In this document: positions 24,426-36,459 of the stretch, in pieces | How the letters are laid out: every line of letters starts with the position of its first letter | Numbering within the stretch: position 1 is the first letter of the stretch | NCBI GenBank assembly: GCA_039881145.1 | Contig: JAYKKI010000127.1 | Coordinates: forward strand, 992,001 to 1,056,000 | DNA: 64,000 nucleotides | Source: Druceiella hillmani | Taxonomy: Eukaryota > Arthropoda > Insecta > Lepidoptera > Hepialidae | Reading direction: 5' to 3' | Notes under the pieces: model-generated | The model's input: the letters and a program-made list of their open reading frames with translations, nothing else | What the model was told of the DNA's origin: nothing | Database searches by the model: none | Position numbers and translations under genes: made by a program

Positions 24426-25740
24426 ATGCAACTACAAACAATATTATGCTATCGAGACTCGATTATAAGGGATGCCACAAACCCATTTGAATTTTGGTTC
24501 GAAGACGAGTTTAAACGTCAATATACTCGTAGATTTTCCAAGGATTGCCTGTTGTGGTTTATTCTTTCAAAAATTGAGACTGATTTAACGTTCTATTTAA
24601 ATCAAGGATTATCTATTAGTCCGGCTATTCAATTTTTGACATATTTACGATTCTATTCATCGGCCTCATTCCAGGTTTGTATCGTTATGATAAAGGTGTA
24701 TATCATGTTAACTTGTAAATGATTTGATGTTTTCGAAAAAGGAATTACACTCCAACCGCGTTTTTTTTTTCAGACTGTTTGTGGAGAGTTTAATGTAATA
24801 TCGCAAGGCACCTTTTCCAATATCGTTACAAAAGTACCGGATCCACTATTGATATTTACTCCAGATATAAGTAAATTCTCCAAAAATAACATTCAAAATC
24901 AAATATTATTTGCAGAAATGGGCAAAACGCAACAATTTAATGGAATTATTGGATTGATTGGTACTATAAATTGTACTCATGTACGTATTTTATCTACCCC
25001 TGGACATGTAAATAGTGAAGCTTCCTGAAATAGAAAATCAGTCTGAATCTTTTTAGTTATTGATTGTACTCCAACGTAATGCTGTATTTAATACGAAATA
25101 TTTGTTGTTGTTTCTAGGCAGTGGCCGGCATGCGTGGAAAATAATTTGATATAATTGCAAGATATGCAGATTACATGCATGATAGCCGCATATTCCAAAT
25201 GTTATTAAATCCTCAAACACAGAGTGAACAGAATTATAATAATGCTCACATAAAAACAAAGTATATAGTGGAAAAAATGTTTGGCGTTTGAAAGAAGTTT
25301 GACATCGCCGTGTTGTGTAGTATTGTGGTCTTTGTTGCTGCGCGCACCGTAGGGAGCCGGGTTCGATTCCCGGCCGTTCGTCAAACGGGACTGGACTGAT
25401 ATCATGGTTGGCTGTAAAATATTGTTCTCGTAGCAATAAGTCCACCATATGTATCAATTAGTTACATTAAAGTAGATAAATAAACAAATAATGAAGCGAT
25501 TCCCATGTCTAAGTATAGGTAATAAGTTGTTAGTCAATAGTCATTGTCAATATCATGTTAGCTGTCCTGTTTTATATAGCATGGCTATTTTATGAAATGA
25601 TCAGCTTTCCGAGGAGACTGAGATGGTATTTATATTGGAAGAAGCTTATATTGGAAAAAGCTGTCAATATTCTAATTCCCTTGGAAACAGATTCGGGATT
25701 TGCACAAATTTTAATTGATTCATATTTTGTAATCAGTTAA
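24426..25740 (+). pseudogene. Harbinger (HARBI1-like) transposase pseudogene, split by SINE
   Basis: Part 1 (24426-24674) reads 'NPFEFWFEDEFKRQYTRRFS' then 'LTYLRFYSSASFQ', the N-terminal HARBI1 signature. A 99-bp intron (24675-24773) has GT, a poly-T tract and CAG ends. Part 2 (24774 to about 25030) continues 'GEFNVISQGTFSNIV' (family GDLFGVSQSTVSRIV), then 'GLIGTINCTHVRI', where the catalytic Asp of IDGTH is Asn. Part 3 (about 25146-25300) holds 'MHDSRIF' (second Asp kept), then 'QNYNNAHIKTKYIVEKMFGV' with the Glu kept. After the SINE, part 4 resumes in frame as 'FPCLSIGNK', then 'CPVLYSMAIL' and 'NDQLSEE'. In-frame stops occur in parts 2, 3 and 4. Any activity is lost. Confidence 0.9.
25301..25500 (+). 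mobile_element. tRNA-derived SINE inserted in the Harbinger pseudogene
   Basis: About 200 bp. It has a pol III B box 'GGTTCGATTCC' at 25360-25370 and an A-box-like 'TAGTATTGTGG' at 25318-25328, followed by a tRNA-unrelated body and an AT-rich tail ending 'GAAGCGATT'. Removing it rejoins the HARBI1 frame ('GV-KKF' to 'FPCLS'). A short imperfect duplication ('GAAGTTT' and 'GAAGCGATT') may be the target-site duplication. The tail shares the 'AATAAGTCCRCCATATG' block with 37534-37610. Spacing and box sequence resemble tRNA-Asp or tRNA-Glu types, but the parent tRNA is not certain. Confidence 0.8.
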
Positions 25741-26459
25741 GGCTTTGGCAAAAAGATCTCTTAAATTTAGGAGTAGTACATCATATTACCTTTACGTGTC
25801 GATAAACATCAAAATATTATGTGTATAATTTGGATCTGGTTAAAGAATATTTAAATTTTTTACACTTAATACATCTGTAAACTTAATCTGTTTATTGTTA
25901 CACTTGCTTTATTTGTTTTCAACCAAAACTTTAAAAGGTAAATATTATTAGTAATGTTTTATTTTATTTCGTACTATTTTTTTTACAATTTGTTTTATTT
26001 GAATAAGATCTAAGCTTTTAAAAATAACTTTTATTTGTTAAATATATTACTAATTTATGTTGTCTTTTTTATTTTTATTTATTCATTATCAACTGGCATG
26101 ACATTTCATGTAACCAATATTTATATATACAGAAAAAATTTCGAAACTGTATAGTGACATTTTTTCTTTGTAATAATCTCATCCAACATTAATAAAACAT
26201 ATATTTCATTTTGAAATGTACTTAGATAATATTACAGATATTCATATTATTATATCTACAGCAAAGTAGCACCGACTAGAAACCAAGAATAAATAGTCTT
26301 AGCACTGCTTTAGTTTAGAATATTAACTATATAATTAGAGTTATTAACACTTATTTTTCAAGTTGGCTAATTTAATAAATTCATACAATAAAATATATTG
26401 TATTTTAATATTGGATTTTAAAATTGTATTATTGAAATTTAATTTCAAGAGTAACATGA

Positions 26460-26860
26460 TTAATTTTGCCTATAGCTAGAATATTAACATGTGCATTAAA
26501 TCAGTTTTTACTGAATGATTCACTTTATCCGCAGCTAGAATGTTAAAACGTACATTAAATTAGTTTGAATTGAATGATACAAGCAAATGACTGCTTTGAT
26601 TCAGGAAGTTATTAGAAATTCATATTTATTCTCAATATTGGTAATTTAACAAATACTTGTAAAAACATATTGTATTCTGACAAATTTCATTTTAAATTTG
26701 GATTCAAGTACAAGTTAAGACAAATTACAATAATTAAAAATTCTGCTATTGAAACAGAATGTGAATAGCAACGTGATTATCATACATGATATCATATTAC
26801 CTATAACGAGAGCAAAAACGTGCATTAAATTTTTCTGGACTAAAGAATACTAACTATTCT
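26460..26860 (+). repeat. Diverged short repeats in AT-rich DNA
   Basis: Three related blocks near 26474, 26531 and 26805 share 'AGCTAGAATRTTAA', 'GCATTAAATYAGTTT' and 'TGAATGAT' words. Spacing is irregular. The rest of 25740-27450 shows no gene. Confidence 0.45.
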
Positions 26861-27456
26861 CTCATAGATTTTCCATCTAAAAATCCTATTTCATAATGGA
26901 TAACATACCATTTTATTGAGCATATTTTACCAATCTCACACCAGATTTTAATGTACATTTGTAGACCTATATTAACAAAGCCTGACAACGTAAATACGAC
27001 TTTAACTTAGTAAAAAATTCTTACCATTTTCGTGTAAGATCAAAATTAAAAATTAACATTTTTTAAAAAATGTTCTATATTTCTACATGCAACAAAATAA
27101 TTAAAAATTTGTCCGTTATGAAATTTCAAAAATACGAAATGAAACACAATATGAGTAAAGAGGTATATAAATAATGTTATCAAAATTAAAAGGAAATAAG
27201 AAGAAAACAATATTTAAAAATTAAAATTGAAAGTTAAAAATATGAGTAAAAAAAGCAAGAAATTAATATTTTTAAGCGTGTCTTGATTATTTTTCATTTG
27301 TCACTCCGCAAATTCAGCACGAGCCTTCGCTTTTTGTATTTGACACAAAAAATTTCATTGCGGATTTCAAGGAACTTACATTTCATACCTTATGCAATTT
27401 CTTTTCAATGTTTACATATGAATCAGCTAACGTTGGCTGAAAGGAAGCCGAGTATT

Positions 27457-28110
27457 TCAGTACGGGTTGCTGGTACGCCTCTTGGGTATTAGTGGATTCG
27501 TGTCCACGTCCAACATTGTTTCCTGTAACTCAACACTAGGTTGACCAGCAAGAACATTTTCCGTTGCCTCGGATAATATCAGCAAAGTTTCTTCAGCTTC
27601 AGCAAAAACTTTTACTTCTACTCGTGGATTGTTGCTCAGATGGATATCTAGATAATTTATTCTAATTAATCCAATATCAATTTATGAATACTACAAATTT
27701 ATAAACTTTTCATTTGAACATATTTTTGCATACATCCAGAAAGGTTATTAAATAAATTTTACAATTTGTAATTATAGCGGTTATTAAACTATTAACTATT
27801 TTTATTGTATTAAATATAAATTATAATAAAGTTTATTTTAAATAAATCAATCTGAAATTTTTCAGTGTTCCGTTATTATATTAAACACTTTCTAAAAAAC
27901 ACTGTAAATGAAATATTAATTGCACGTTTATTGAAATATGCGGTGTTTACCTTTATTGAACTGGCGGGCACAATCATTGCATGGGACTTCCATAATTTGC
28001 TCTGACGCTACTAAGGAAACAACGGGGTCAATTTGGAAGTCACTAATCGCGTTTTCTCTGTGTTTGACTTCTGTATTAAGCCAAAGTCGGCACAGTTGAC
28101 CTCAAGTAAC
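27457..28110 (-). pseudogene. Two-exon coding remnant, possible Harbinger accessory (Myb/SANT-type) protein
   Basis: Exon 1 (28110-27951) follows an acceptor 'TTTCTTTAG'. After an early TGA at 28101-28103 it is open: 'CRLWLNTEVKHRENAIS', 'DPVVSLVASEQIMEVP' and 'CNDCARQFNK'. It ends in phase 1 at a GTAAAC donor. Exon 2 (27647-27457) starts after 'TTATCTAG', is in matching phase, and reads 'NPRVEVKVFAEAEETLL', 'VLAGQPSVELQE' and 'PKRRTSNPY' before a stop. The 303-bp intron and the phase agreement support real coding ancestry. Harbinger elements usually carry a transposase and a Myb/SANT protein, and this lies on the opposite strand 1.7 kb past the transposase. The Myb domain itself is not visible. 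A decayed ZAD-type zinc-binding segment (C..W and CNDC) is an alternative. Confidence 0.45.
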
Positions 28111-28820
28111 CTAAAGAAACAAATCAAGTAAGAAACAACATTCGTGCAAACTAATTAAGTTTGATTTTTGTTTTTTGTATAAATATGAACATTTGGCTAT
28201 ACTCACCCTTTCATTAATAACATTATATTCCTCGGCAATAGAAACGTAATAGCGATTTAATCTGGTTTTGTGTTTTGTCTATTAATTCGAGCCTAAGTCT
28301 CTAAATACTGTGATATCGCCATGTAACTCGCGCTAGAGTGAAACATATACATTTTCTCCTACACAAAGTCACAAAGTGCAATGGGAACTATTGGAAACAA
28401 GAGAATAAAACACATAGAAATGTACATAAAAGTTATTTGTAAACATTTAAGCCAATCTGAATAGACACTTTTAATTTTTTTAGATACCAGAATGCACGTA
28501 ACAAAAAGATGCTAACAGAATTTAATTTTTCTTTAAAGTATAAAGGAAGAAAACTAATCTATTTACAATGACTGAGTAATCTTGAAATGTAATTTAAGCA
28601 TGCATTAAACTTCACATAGAGATTTAATAATATGTAATTAATTAAGGCCAGGAACAGGTAGGTGGCAAAAACTTTTGCTATCCTGTTTCAATCGATTTCT
28701 GAATTATAAAACCAGGGCCGAGATAAGTCAAACACCACTTAACAACAAAGTGAATAAGAATAAGAAATGATGCGACCAAAAAATAAAACCCATATGCTTG
28801 TATATATTGAATAATTGATA

Positions 28821-28911
28821 TGGTGGCGACCTACATCTTATGAATAGACATCTGACACTACGCTATGAGCGTACTGTCAGATATCTATTCACAAGATATA
28901 GGTCGCCACCA
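28821..28911. repeat. Compact hairpin, 43-bp arms with 5-nt loop
   Basis: Arms 28821-28863 and 28869-28911 match at 39 of 43 positions, with ends 'TGGTGGCGACC' and 'GGTCGCCACCA' and loop TATGA. It resembles a very short MITE or a miRNA-precursor-like stem. No clear target duplication is seen. Confidence 0.85.
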
Positions 28912-29277
28912 TTTAATTAAATTATGTATTATTAAATATTTCTAACATTTCGCTAATGTGTTTTTTTCTATGATTGAATTTAAAAATTCCATGTGCACAA
29001 AATTGTAAGGTTTATTGCTGGTATTTGAATGGCGGTAGCAAAATAACGTTACCCAAACTAATAATTATTAAGTAATGTATTCAAGATTGTTTCCAAATTT
29101 TTGCATTATTTACTACGTTATATTGTTTGAAAAGATTGTCTTAATATTTTTTAAACATTAAAAATAATTCTAAACATGATATTCTTATTTTGAAATCTTT
29201 GTATTCGAAAATGTTACATTAAAAGAGAATACTATAATTCATGATAAAAAAATTGAACAATAAACTAACAAGATATT

Positions 29278-29279
<2 letters not shown>

Positions 29280-29341
<62 letters not shown>

Positions 29342-29342
29342 T
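29280..29342. repeat. TA microsatellite with short AC end
   Basis: Near-pure TA followed by 'ACACACACAT'. Confidence 0.95.
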
Positions 29343-29610
29343 AACAATTGGAAAAAGTACAATACTTAAAAAGACAATAAATATTTATAATTACAACCTA
29401 CAATCAGCGTATCTTCACGTGCTCTGATATTTCTGATATATAATAGTTTTTTGGGCAACTGTTTTTAAATTTTTTATCAGATAACTATGTGGCAAATAAT
29501 ATGCATAATTTTGATCTTGGAACATAACTTAAAAACTTCCAGTACAAACGACAACTTGAATACATAATTCCTTTCTGTCATTAATGGAATATAAATGAAT
29601 AATAATCAAA

Positions 29611-29895
29611 TATTGAATATATTTGGTGATATTTTGAAGAAATTCATTATTACCTAATTTTTATTCAAAACTAAATGAAACTACGTGATACGGTATTATA
29701 TCTTTGTTATTTAAATTGCTAACAAAGAACTAGGTTTCGTTGTATGACAACATCTTGAGGTGACGATATCTTCAAATTGCCCACTGCTGATATTGTCATA
29801 CTACGAAACCTAGGTCATGGTTAATAATTTGAATGAAGTTCATATAAAACTGCATTAAATAATTTCATGTAGTGAATATAAATTAAGTGATAATG
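29611..29895 (-). mobile_element. Fold-back hammerhead-like element, copy 2 (old)
   Basis: Long end on the left ('TATTGAATATATTTGG'), then an arm with 'CTAGGTTTCGTTGTATGACA', a short spacer, and an inverted arm with 'GAAACCTAGGTCATGG'. The right side also carries 'AAATTAAGTGATAATG'. Stem II is kept on the left with loop CAU for AAU. The catalytic strand is altered on both sides (left C3 context UCAAGA, right CUGAUAU), so self-cleavage is not expected. Confidence 0.7.
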
Positions 29896-29899
29896 TTAT

Positions 29900-31570
29900 C
29901 AACAAAGTTTGTAAACATGTCATTGGTTTCCTTGCTTCCGAAAAAATCAAAACATAATATAAAACCAAATCATTTTAAATAATTTGTATTAAATAAATAT
30001 CTCACATAGTAAAGAGATTAAAAAAAGCAAACTTAAACCTAGGTTAGTGTCATGTTTTGACCGTAAACCTTTTAAATCGTACCAAAATTATGTGGTGGAG
30101 CTTAATGTCTAGAATACTTTCTGCTAGCTCAAAGAGCTTTTAGCTTAAAGGCTTAATGGCGCTCGCGGCTTTAAATTTGTCAATGTAGTTTATCAGAGCG
30201 ACACATTACGTTTTACTTCACCTTCATTCTTGCATTTGTTTGTAAAATTAAGTCAAAACTCGTTTGGCGACAACTGTGAGTGTACAATACTGGAATGAAA
30301 ACCTTCATCTGAGTATACAATACTAGAAATCATTGCATATTTATTTATGTCTATAAGATAAAAACAAGGTTTAGTAATAAAATCATCGCGTATGGATGCA
30401 AAGTGATAAATTATTCTGATATAGCTATTAAACTAAGAACTGTTCTCAATATTTTTTCATCATTTAATGACAATTACGATTTTAATACAAACAAATAAAA
30501 GATATTTATTTGATAAATAATATTAAATTAAAAATATTAAAATTAACTATATTACTATAGTGAATTTAGTAATAAATTTTATTAATCGGTATTATAAATA
30601 ATGGAATATATTTTTATACATTGAAAATTTATTTTTATGTGGCGATTCAAATGTGTTTATTCGGTGATTTTCGATGCATTAGCGATTTTTGATGCAATGT
30701 TCGCAACATAGCATGAATGTAAATTTTTAGTAAATTATTTTGGCGAATATTTTAATTATTTTACGGACTTCAGACATTTCTAGCATGTTATTAATAAGAT
30801 CAAGAAATCAGCCTTTTTTAGTGTACAAATTAATTCTGTCAATTTTCATTTAAAATTGAACATGTTTTTGCCGGTTGCTTTTGCTTGCTAACACTAAATT
30901 ATATTTTTCTATTTTAAAACGCTATCACAGAGTACATTGATAACTAAAAGTCATGTTTATGTTACTCATAACTTAATAAGTTTTATAATAAGTATAGTCT
31001 TAGATATTTATTATCACATCCAATAAAATTTTAATGCACACCAGAAACCCCAGGTGCCTGGGTATCGACGGTATTAAAATGGATCTTGTAACAAAAAAGT
31101 TCTATTTCTGAAAATTATAACGGTCTCCTATACTACTTTTATGACTTAAAAGTTTTGAAAGTACAATTTTGTTTTATACTTTTAAACAAAAACCGGCACG
31201 TTGTAGAAACGCACTTCCAGTCTTACATATATGGTCCCGTTCTTGAGATATAATTGGACATAATTGATTCGGTGTATTTTTTACATTGTCGTGATCATCT
31301 ATGGAATATATTTAATAACAATATTATAGCAATAATTCCTTACCACTAAAATACTTTTCAAAATATTATTGGCAACTAAATAATTATATCTGCCGGATGG
31401 CAAAAATGTTAAAACATTGCAAATGTGTGAATATGTTATTATTGCAATTAAGTTGTCAACACTGACAATGAAAAAAGAACTACAGTACTTTTCCCAATGT
31501 TTATATCCTGAGTTTGTTTTTTGAATGAGTAAAGAAAGACACAAAAGGAGGCAAACCTAGAAATTCTTAC
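29900..31570. other. AT-rich stretch without recognised features
   Basis: No coding similarity recognised. A slightly GC-richer block at 30130-30230 ('GGCGCTCGCGGC') could not be assigned. The minus frame at 31299-31544 has no familiar motif. Confidence 0.4.
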
Positions 31571-31572
31571 CA

Positions 31573-31710
31573 ACATATTGTTAGAAATTCATTGTTCACA
31601 GTTAAATGAAACTACGTGATGTAATATTATTTCGACTTTCTTTAATTTCTTTACCACGACCTAGGTTTCGTTGTATTACATCTTCAGGTGGGCTATTAGC
31701 AAAGATCTGT
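31573..31710 (-). mobile_element. Fold-back element, copy 3 (single arm)
   Basis: One arm only, from 'TTAGAAATTCATTGTTCAC' through 'GAAACTACGTGATG' to the ribozyme-like segment at 31654-31691 (minus strand), then 'GGCTATTAGCAAAGATC', which is the spacer sequence of complete copies. Three bases of stem II are missing. The second arm is absent. Confidence 0.75.
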
Positions 31711-31952
31711 TACTTCCAAAGTTTCTCTTCACGGAAGATTGAAATAATTTGTTTATTTATGTATTATAATATTTACTAAAAATGTCAATGTATACTATAT
31801 ATTATAAATGTCAAAAAAAACTCATTTACTTTGAAATGTTTTAAGCTATTTACTAATACATCTTGATAATGATATTGGTATTAATGTATTAGTATCAATG
31901 TGTTTAAACTCATTCAGCCCAAATGATTGAGAGCAAAATAATTGGGGGATTA

Positions 31953-32095
31953 GAGATCCCCAAACAAGGGACATTCTCGCACGAATGTTTCTTTAATGTC
32001 CATGCAGCCAAATTCTGGAATGCATTCAATCATGATATTCGCAAAACCCCGTCAGTACGTGCTTTCACAGTTTGTTAGAAAAAAATTCTTCTATG
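31953..32095 (+). pseudogene. Non-LTR (CR1/Jockey-like) C-terminal fossil
   Basis: One frame reads 'EIPKQGTFSHECFFNVHAAK', then 'FWNAFNHDIRKTPSVRAFTV'. This fits the conserved tail of CR1/Jockey-type reverse transcriptase proteins (pattern R....FF...A..LWN.LP..IR...S...F). A stop follows at once. A very short 5'-truncated remnant. Confidence 0.6.
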
Positions 32096-32509
32096 ATTGC
32101 CACTCGTAACTTTCTAAACCTAGTCTACTTTACACTTTTGGCTATAATTTTCATTAAATGTTATTCGTTATAATTTTGTTTTTTCTTCGTTATTAACAAA
32201 TTTTTTCGATCTCACGCAAATACATATAAAAATATTAATAAAATAAAATTGTTAATCATAAGAAAAGAGTGGATATATTTTCGGTTTATTCCTTTTATAG
32301 GTTATTTTTATTTTACTCCTATTAACTGGCTACGAAAATTAACCCGTAGTTTGAGTAGAATAAAACATACAAAAACTTCTCCAACAAGACTCTTAATAAG
32401 AAGAATCTTGTACCACAAATAAAACGAAATTATTTCCACTGCTGGACATCTATTTTTAGAAATGCAAGTAATTAGTTCCAAAATGTTGGATTTGCTTATT
32501 TTAATTCTC

Positions 32510-32592
32510 TATTATATATATAAATATAAATATATATGTATATATGTATATATATGTAAATATACACATATATATATGTATATATATATCTT
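32510..32592. repeat. TA/TG microsatellite
   Basis: Irregular TA, TATG and TACA steps. Frames through it are low complexity. Confidence 0.85.
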
Positions 32593-33674
32593 TAATAATT
32601 TAAATATAAAAAATATACATAACAATTTTAAGCTTTTGGAACTGAAGTAGCGAAAATTAATAATACTCTCCATAAAATTTGTCGAATGGCTTAACCAAGA
32701 CGGATAATTGGATGGCTATAAATCCCGGAAGTTAATCTCATTGAAAGGCAATTAATTTTCTTTATTTCCATACTGAAAGTCAAGTTAAATTTCCGGCGTT
32801 TTCAAGAAGAACATGGCCAGGTAAGTAATCGATATAAAAAAATTTCGTAAAAGAAATCACATTCATAAGTAATACAAAACTTCATAACAGAAAAATTAAC
32901 CTTACGATGAAGTAGCATAGAATAACAAAACACGAAATTAAAATGACTGTATTGCATTTCAATATTATAGTTAAAAATATCTGGGTATGGACAAAATCAG
33001 CTCATCGACTAGAAAACAAATGATATGTTGGAAACAAACCTGATAACAAAGGTAATTAAATAAGAGTAAATTATTCCTTAAAACGTTCCCAAGGAAACTA
33101 GACGGATATTCTGATCTATAGTAGGCTTTATACTGTAACTAGAAATAATATTATCAAGTTTGAGTATAACACATACTACGAGGATTCTTCATCTATTTAA
33201 ACACACGTAAAAGTTTAAACTATTAAGAATATGTAGTAGTTATATTAAAATATTTTACATATTAATATTATTTTTTACTATGTAAATATATTTCCTAGTG
33301 TATATTTTGCACCCATGAGAAATACTAAGGTACACCTATATCTATATCTCTTTGAATTTTTAGAAGGTGATGAAAACAATTCTTTAATGCTTACAAAATG
33401 TCGTCATCGTGGTTTTTAAAATTTTTAACATGCATTCATAAAAATGAATGATATGGAAACACTTTTTGAGATTTTGGAGACGCATATCTCATAATATCTT
33501 TATTACACATATTTCTCATTGAATTTTGAAAGTATGATTTCTTTGTCACCTCATTCGGTGGAAAAAACGTTTTTCTACGCAAATTAGATGTAAAGCGAGA
33601 TCTATGAAATAATTCCACGAAGGTATTTCCGTGTATATTTATCACTATCGCACTTAAATTGAAAGAGTTATTAT

Positions 33675-33760
33675 GTTGTGACATAGGGACAGACAGACTG
33701 ATATGACAAAATTATAAGGGTTCTGTTTTTGACATTCGTATCGGAAACTTTAAAAATGAA
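33675..33760 (+). repeat. Dispersed AGACAGAC / 'AAGGGTTC' repeat fragment
   Basis: Shows 'GGGACAGACAGACTG', then 'TATAAGGGTTCTGTTTTT' and 'CGGAAACTTTAAAAATG'. This is the decayed form of a short repeat that I recall as common in moth and butterfly genomes (AGACGGAC, TATAAGGGTTCCGTTTTT, then a complementary CGGAACCC). The GGTTC.G / CGGAA pair can form a small terminal hairpin. Related copies lie in long-repeat copies C and D. Confidence 0.55.
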
Positions 33761-34787
33761 TGGCTTAAAAAATATATAAAAATGTATGTATGTTTGCACA
33801 TACGTTAATGTGATTGTGGGATGTTCCCCAACGAGAGAGATTTCAAATTTTGACGAACCATTCGCACACTTGGCCAAAAATAACTCTCAAATAGTTACAA
33901 GTCGATATTTGAAACAGACGTACATGAAATGCGAAACGTCCCACAAAGAGTGAGTCAACTTTTAAAGATATTGCAGGAGAATAAATATGTCATGATACTC
34001 ACTATTTGCCACTTTACTACTATCCTTCCATCCCTTCCCAATACAATATCTTATATGCTAGTTAATTTTTATCATTCCATTTCCAAAGGGTATGAACCTT
34101 AGGGTCGCAACGCCCTTTACCTGTCTTCATCCGTAATTACGAGGCTTCTAATTTCTGAGCAAATTAAATTAGGGACTTCAAATTAAACACAACTTGTGGT
34201 TCCTAGACCCAACACTTGAAATGGTAGACAAAACGATTTAAACTTGTATGATAATAAAACTTCCGTACACATAGAGGTGACGCTGCATTTTATTTTCTGA
34301 ATATTTTGTTGAGACCTTTGAGTACAAAAATCCTTTTTTTATTTTTCACTGAAAAACCATAATTTGTTCGACTATAAATTTTTTAGTTTTACTTCCATTT
34401 TATTATGGGGTTTTATCCTTGATTTAAAAACAAAAAATAAATAGAGCTAGATATGTAAAAGGTATGTGTAATCAAACCATTATAGAAAAATAAATGATTT
34501 ATTTACACTGAATAATCGCACCAAAGTATTTTTTGAAAAATAAATTATTGTTTTACATTTGTGGAAGTATATTGGCAGTATGATTATATGATGAAAGATT
34601 ATTAATATGTTATAAATAACAATGTATTAGAGTAACATTGTATTAGAAATGTCTCTGTATCCTCCAATGTTATTATGTAACTTAGTGCGTATTGAATCCT
34701 TGTAATTTTAGTCGTACTTTACTGGTTACTGAAGTGAAAACTTCTTTAGGCAAACCTGCGTATTTTTTCGGAGTAGTGAACTAAAGT

Positions 34788-34846
34788 GAGCCGACAAGTT
34801 CGGCTCAGTAACGCCGAATCGGGTAAACTCGGCTCCCTTCGGTGTT
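34788..34846. other. GC-rich stem-loop cluster
   Basis: 'GAGCCGACAAGTTCGGCTC' forms a perfect 7-bp stem. It is followed by CGCCGAA and TTCGGTG, which can pair across an inner 'CGGGTAAACTCGG'. It stands out in very AT-rich DNA. Identity unknown. Confidence 0.5.
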
Positions 34847-35814
34847 GGATATGTGAGTTCTAATTTAAAACATTATGAATACTATGTATGATCAATTGAA
34901 TGTTGTTCCATACGATATGCGTACGTTATTTTAGTTTTTTAACTTTCGTATTGAAAATTACCGACATACGCAACACGGTTATACTGGTTGCCAAAGTCTT
35001 CACTTCTACATTGCCGTCTTAAACATACCATTTTTTTAAATTTAATACGCCAGTCTTAACACTTTAATAGCCACTTCAATTAGGTTAAAAGTAGTTTTTT
35101 ATTTATTTTTATAAATAAAAATAACTTGTCAATAAAATTGCTGTTAGAGAAAATTCATAAGGAAAATCCTCGGTCTGCAATAAATTTCCATTATTCCTAA
35201 CTCCATCATCATCAATGTATGTTGTAATTAGAAACCAATATGTATGTCGAGTTTCAACCCTTTAGTATATTAGAATATGAGTAAAATATCGATTACGAAA
35301 TTAGTTACATAGTCACAAAATAAAGCAAGATATAAAAACTATTAAAAAATTTCATAATCTTGCACATTAAAAGATTGTATTTGAATACAGTTATGGGAGA
35401 ATTGTAAAGTTCTTGTCGTATTATTTACAGATTATGTACAAACATAGGTCATCTAATAGATACTCCCTATTTCTCTTCTATTACTTACTTCCATAAAAAA
35501 TAATTTAGTCCTAACTTGATGAAGTTGAAAACAATTAACTCGTGAAATTTAGTTTTGTTTCCAAGGAGTAATATAGGAAAATGTCTTTACTTTTAATACA
35601 AATTAGCTCCTGGAAAATTTATAGGGATTAAAGTTTTTGACCAAATCTAAAAGGTACATTTGATAGGAGGGCGATTTTTATTTTAATTATTTAAAAGTTA
35701 TGTCCAGTATTAGATAATTAAAAATTCCTTAAAAAATATTCTTTGTACCGTCTTCCGTAATTTAATTCAGAGTCGACGGATGTATTCAAATCGAGTATTT
35801 TCAAATATTAAATT

Positions 35815-35965
35815 ACTCATCTGAATATGTTGTTATAAAACGAAACCTAAGTCGTGGTTAAGAATTTAAATAAAGTAGATATAAACCTAGATCACATAGT
35901 TTTATTTGATTATGAAAAATTAAATTAAGGGACAAGAATCATTATAAAATTAATGCTAAATATAA
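35815..35965 (+). mobile_element. Fold-back element, copy 4 (single arm, old)
   Basis: Right-type arm only: 'CTGAATATGTTGTTATAAAA' followed by 'CGAAACCTAAGTCGTGG', then 'AATTTAAATAAAGTAGAT', 'CACATAGTTTTATTTG' and an AT-rich long end. The ribozyme-like core is degraded (CUGAAUA for CUGAAGA, and stems II and III weakened). Confidence 0.65.
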
Positions 35966-36426
35966 TAAATAATTTTGCTTCCCAGTTAGGGTCGCTAATT
36001 AATTACAATAATAAATTGGAAAAGGGAAATTCAGAATAAAATATATTATTATATAAATAAAAATATTATATTTTAACTACCTTTCGTTTTCAGCTTTATT
36101 GAATAATTTGAAATTTAATGCAAAACCAAAGTAACGTTTTTACGGAAACGTTTGATTTATTTTAAAAAACTTCAATACTTTAACTTAAATCCATATTTTT
36201 AGCCAGGAACTTGGATATATATCGTCATCTAAACATAAAATAAAAATTGAGACATTAATCCTTTATCTGTATTCCAAATAGGAACAAACAGAAATAATAT
36301 CAATTATCACCTTCATTTCTTTTTATGTGTGAAATTATTAACAGGTATGACCAATTTAAAAGTAGTTTTAGGAGAGAATGTGAAAAAATAGAGAATAAAT
36401 ATCTAAAATAATATATAAGAATATAA

Positions 36427-36459
36427 GAATCAACTCCCTAAAAAATAGGGAATTGATTC
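36427..36459. repeat. Small hairpin (14-bp arms)
   Basis: Arms 'GAATCAACTCCCTA' and 'TAGGGAATTGATTC' with a 5-A spacer and one mismatch. It overlaps the 3' end of the minus-strand frame at 36438-36737. Confidence 0.7.

Noticed and set aside
25318..25380. A tRNA gene suggested by the B box
   Set aside because: No acceptor stem closes and the sequence continues into a SINE body and AT-rich tail inside a broken transposase.
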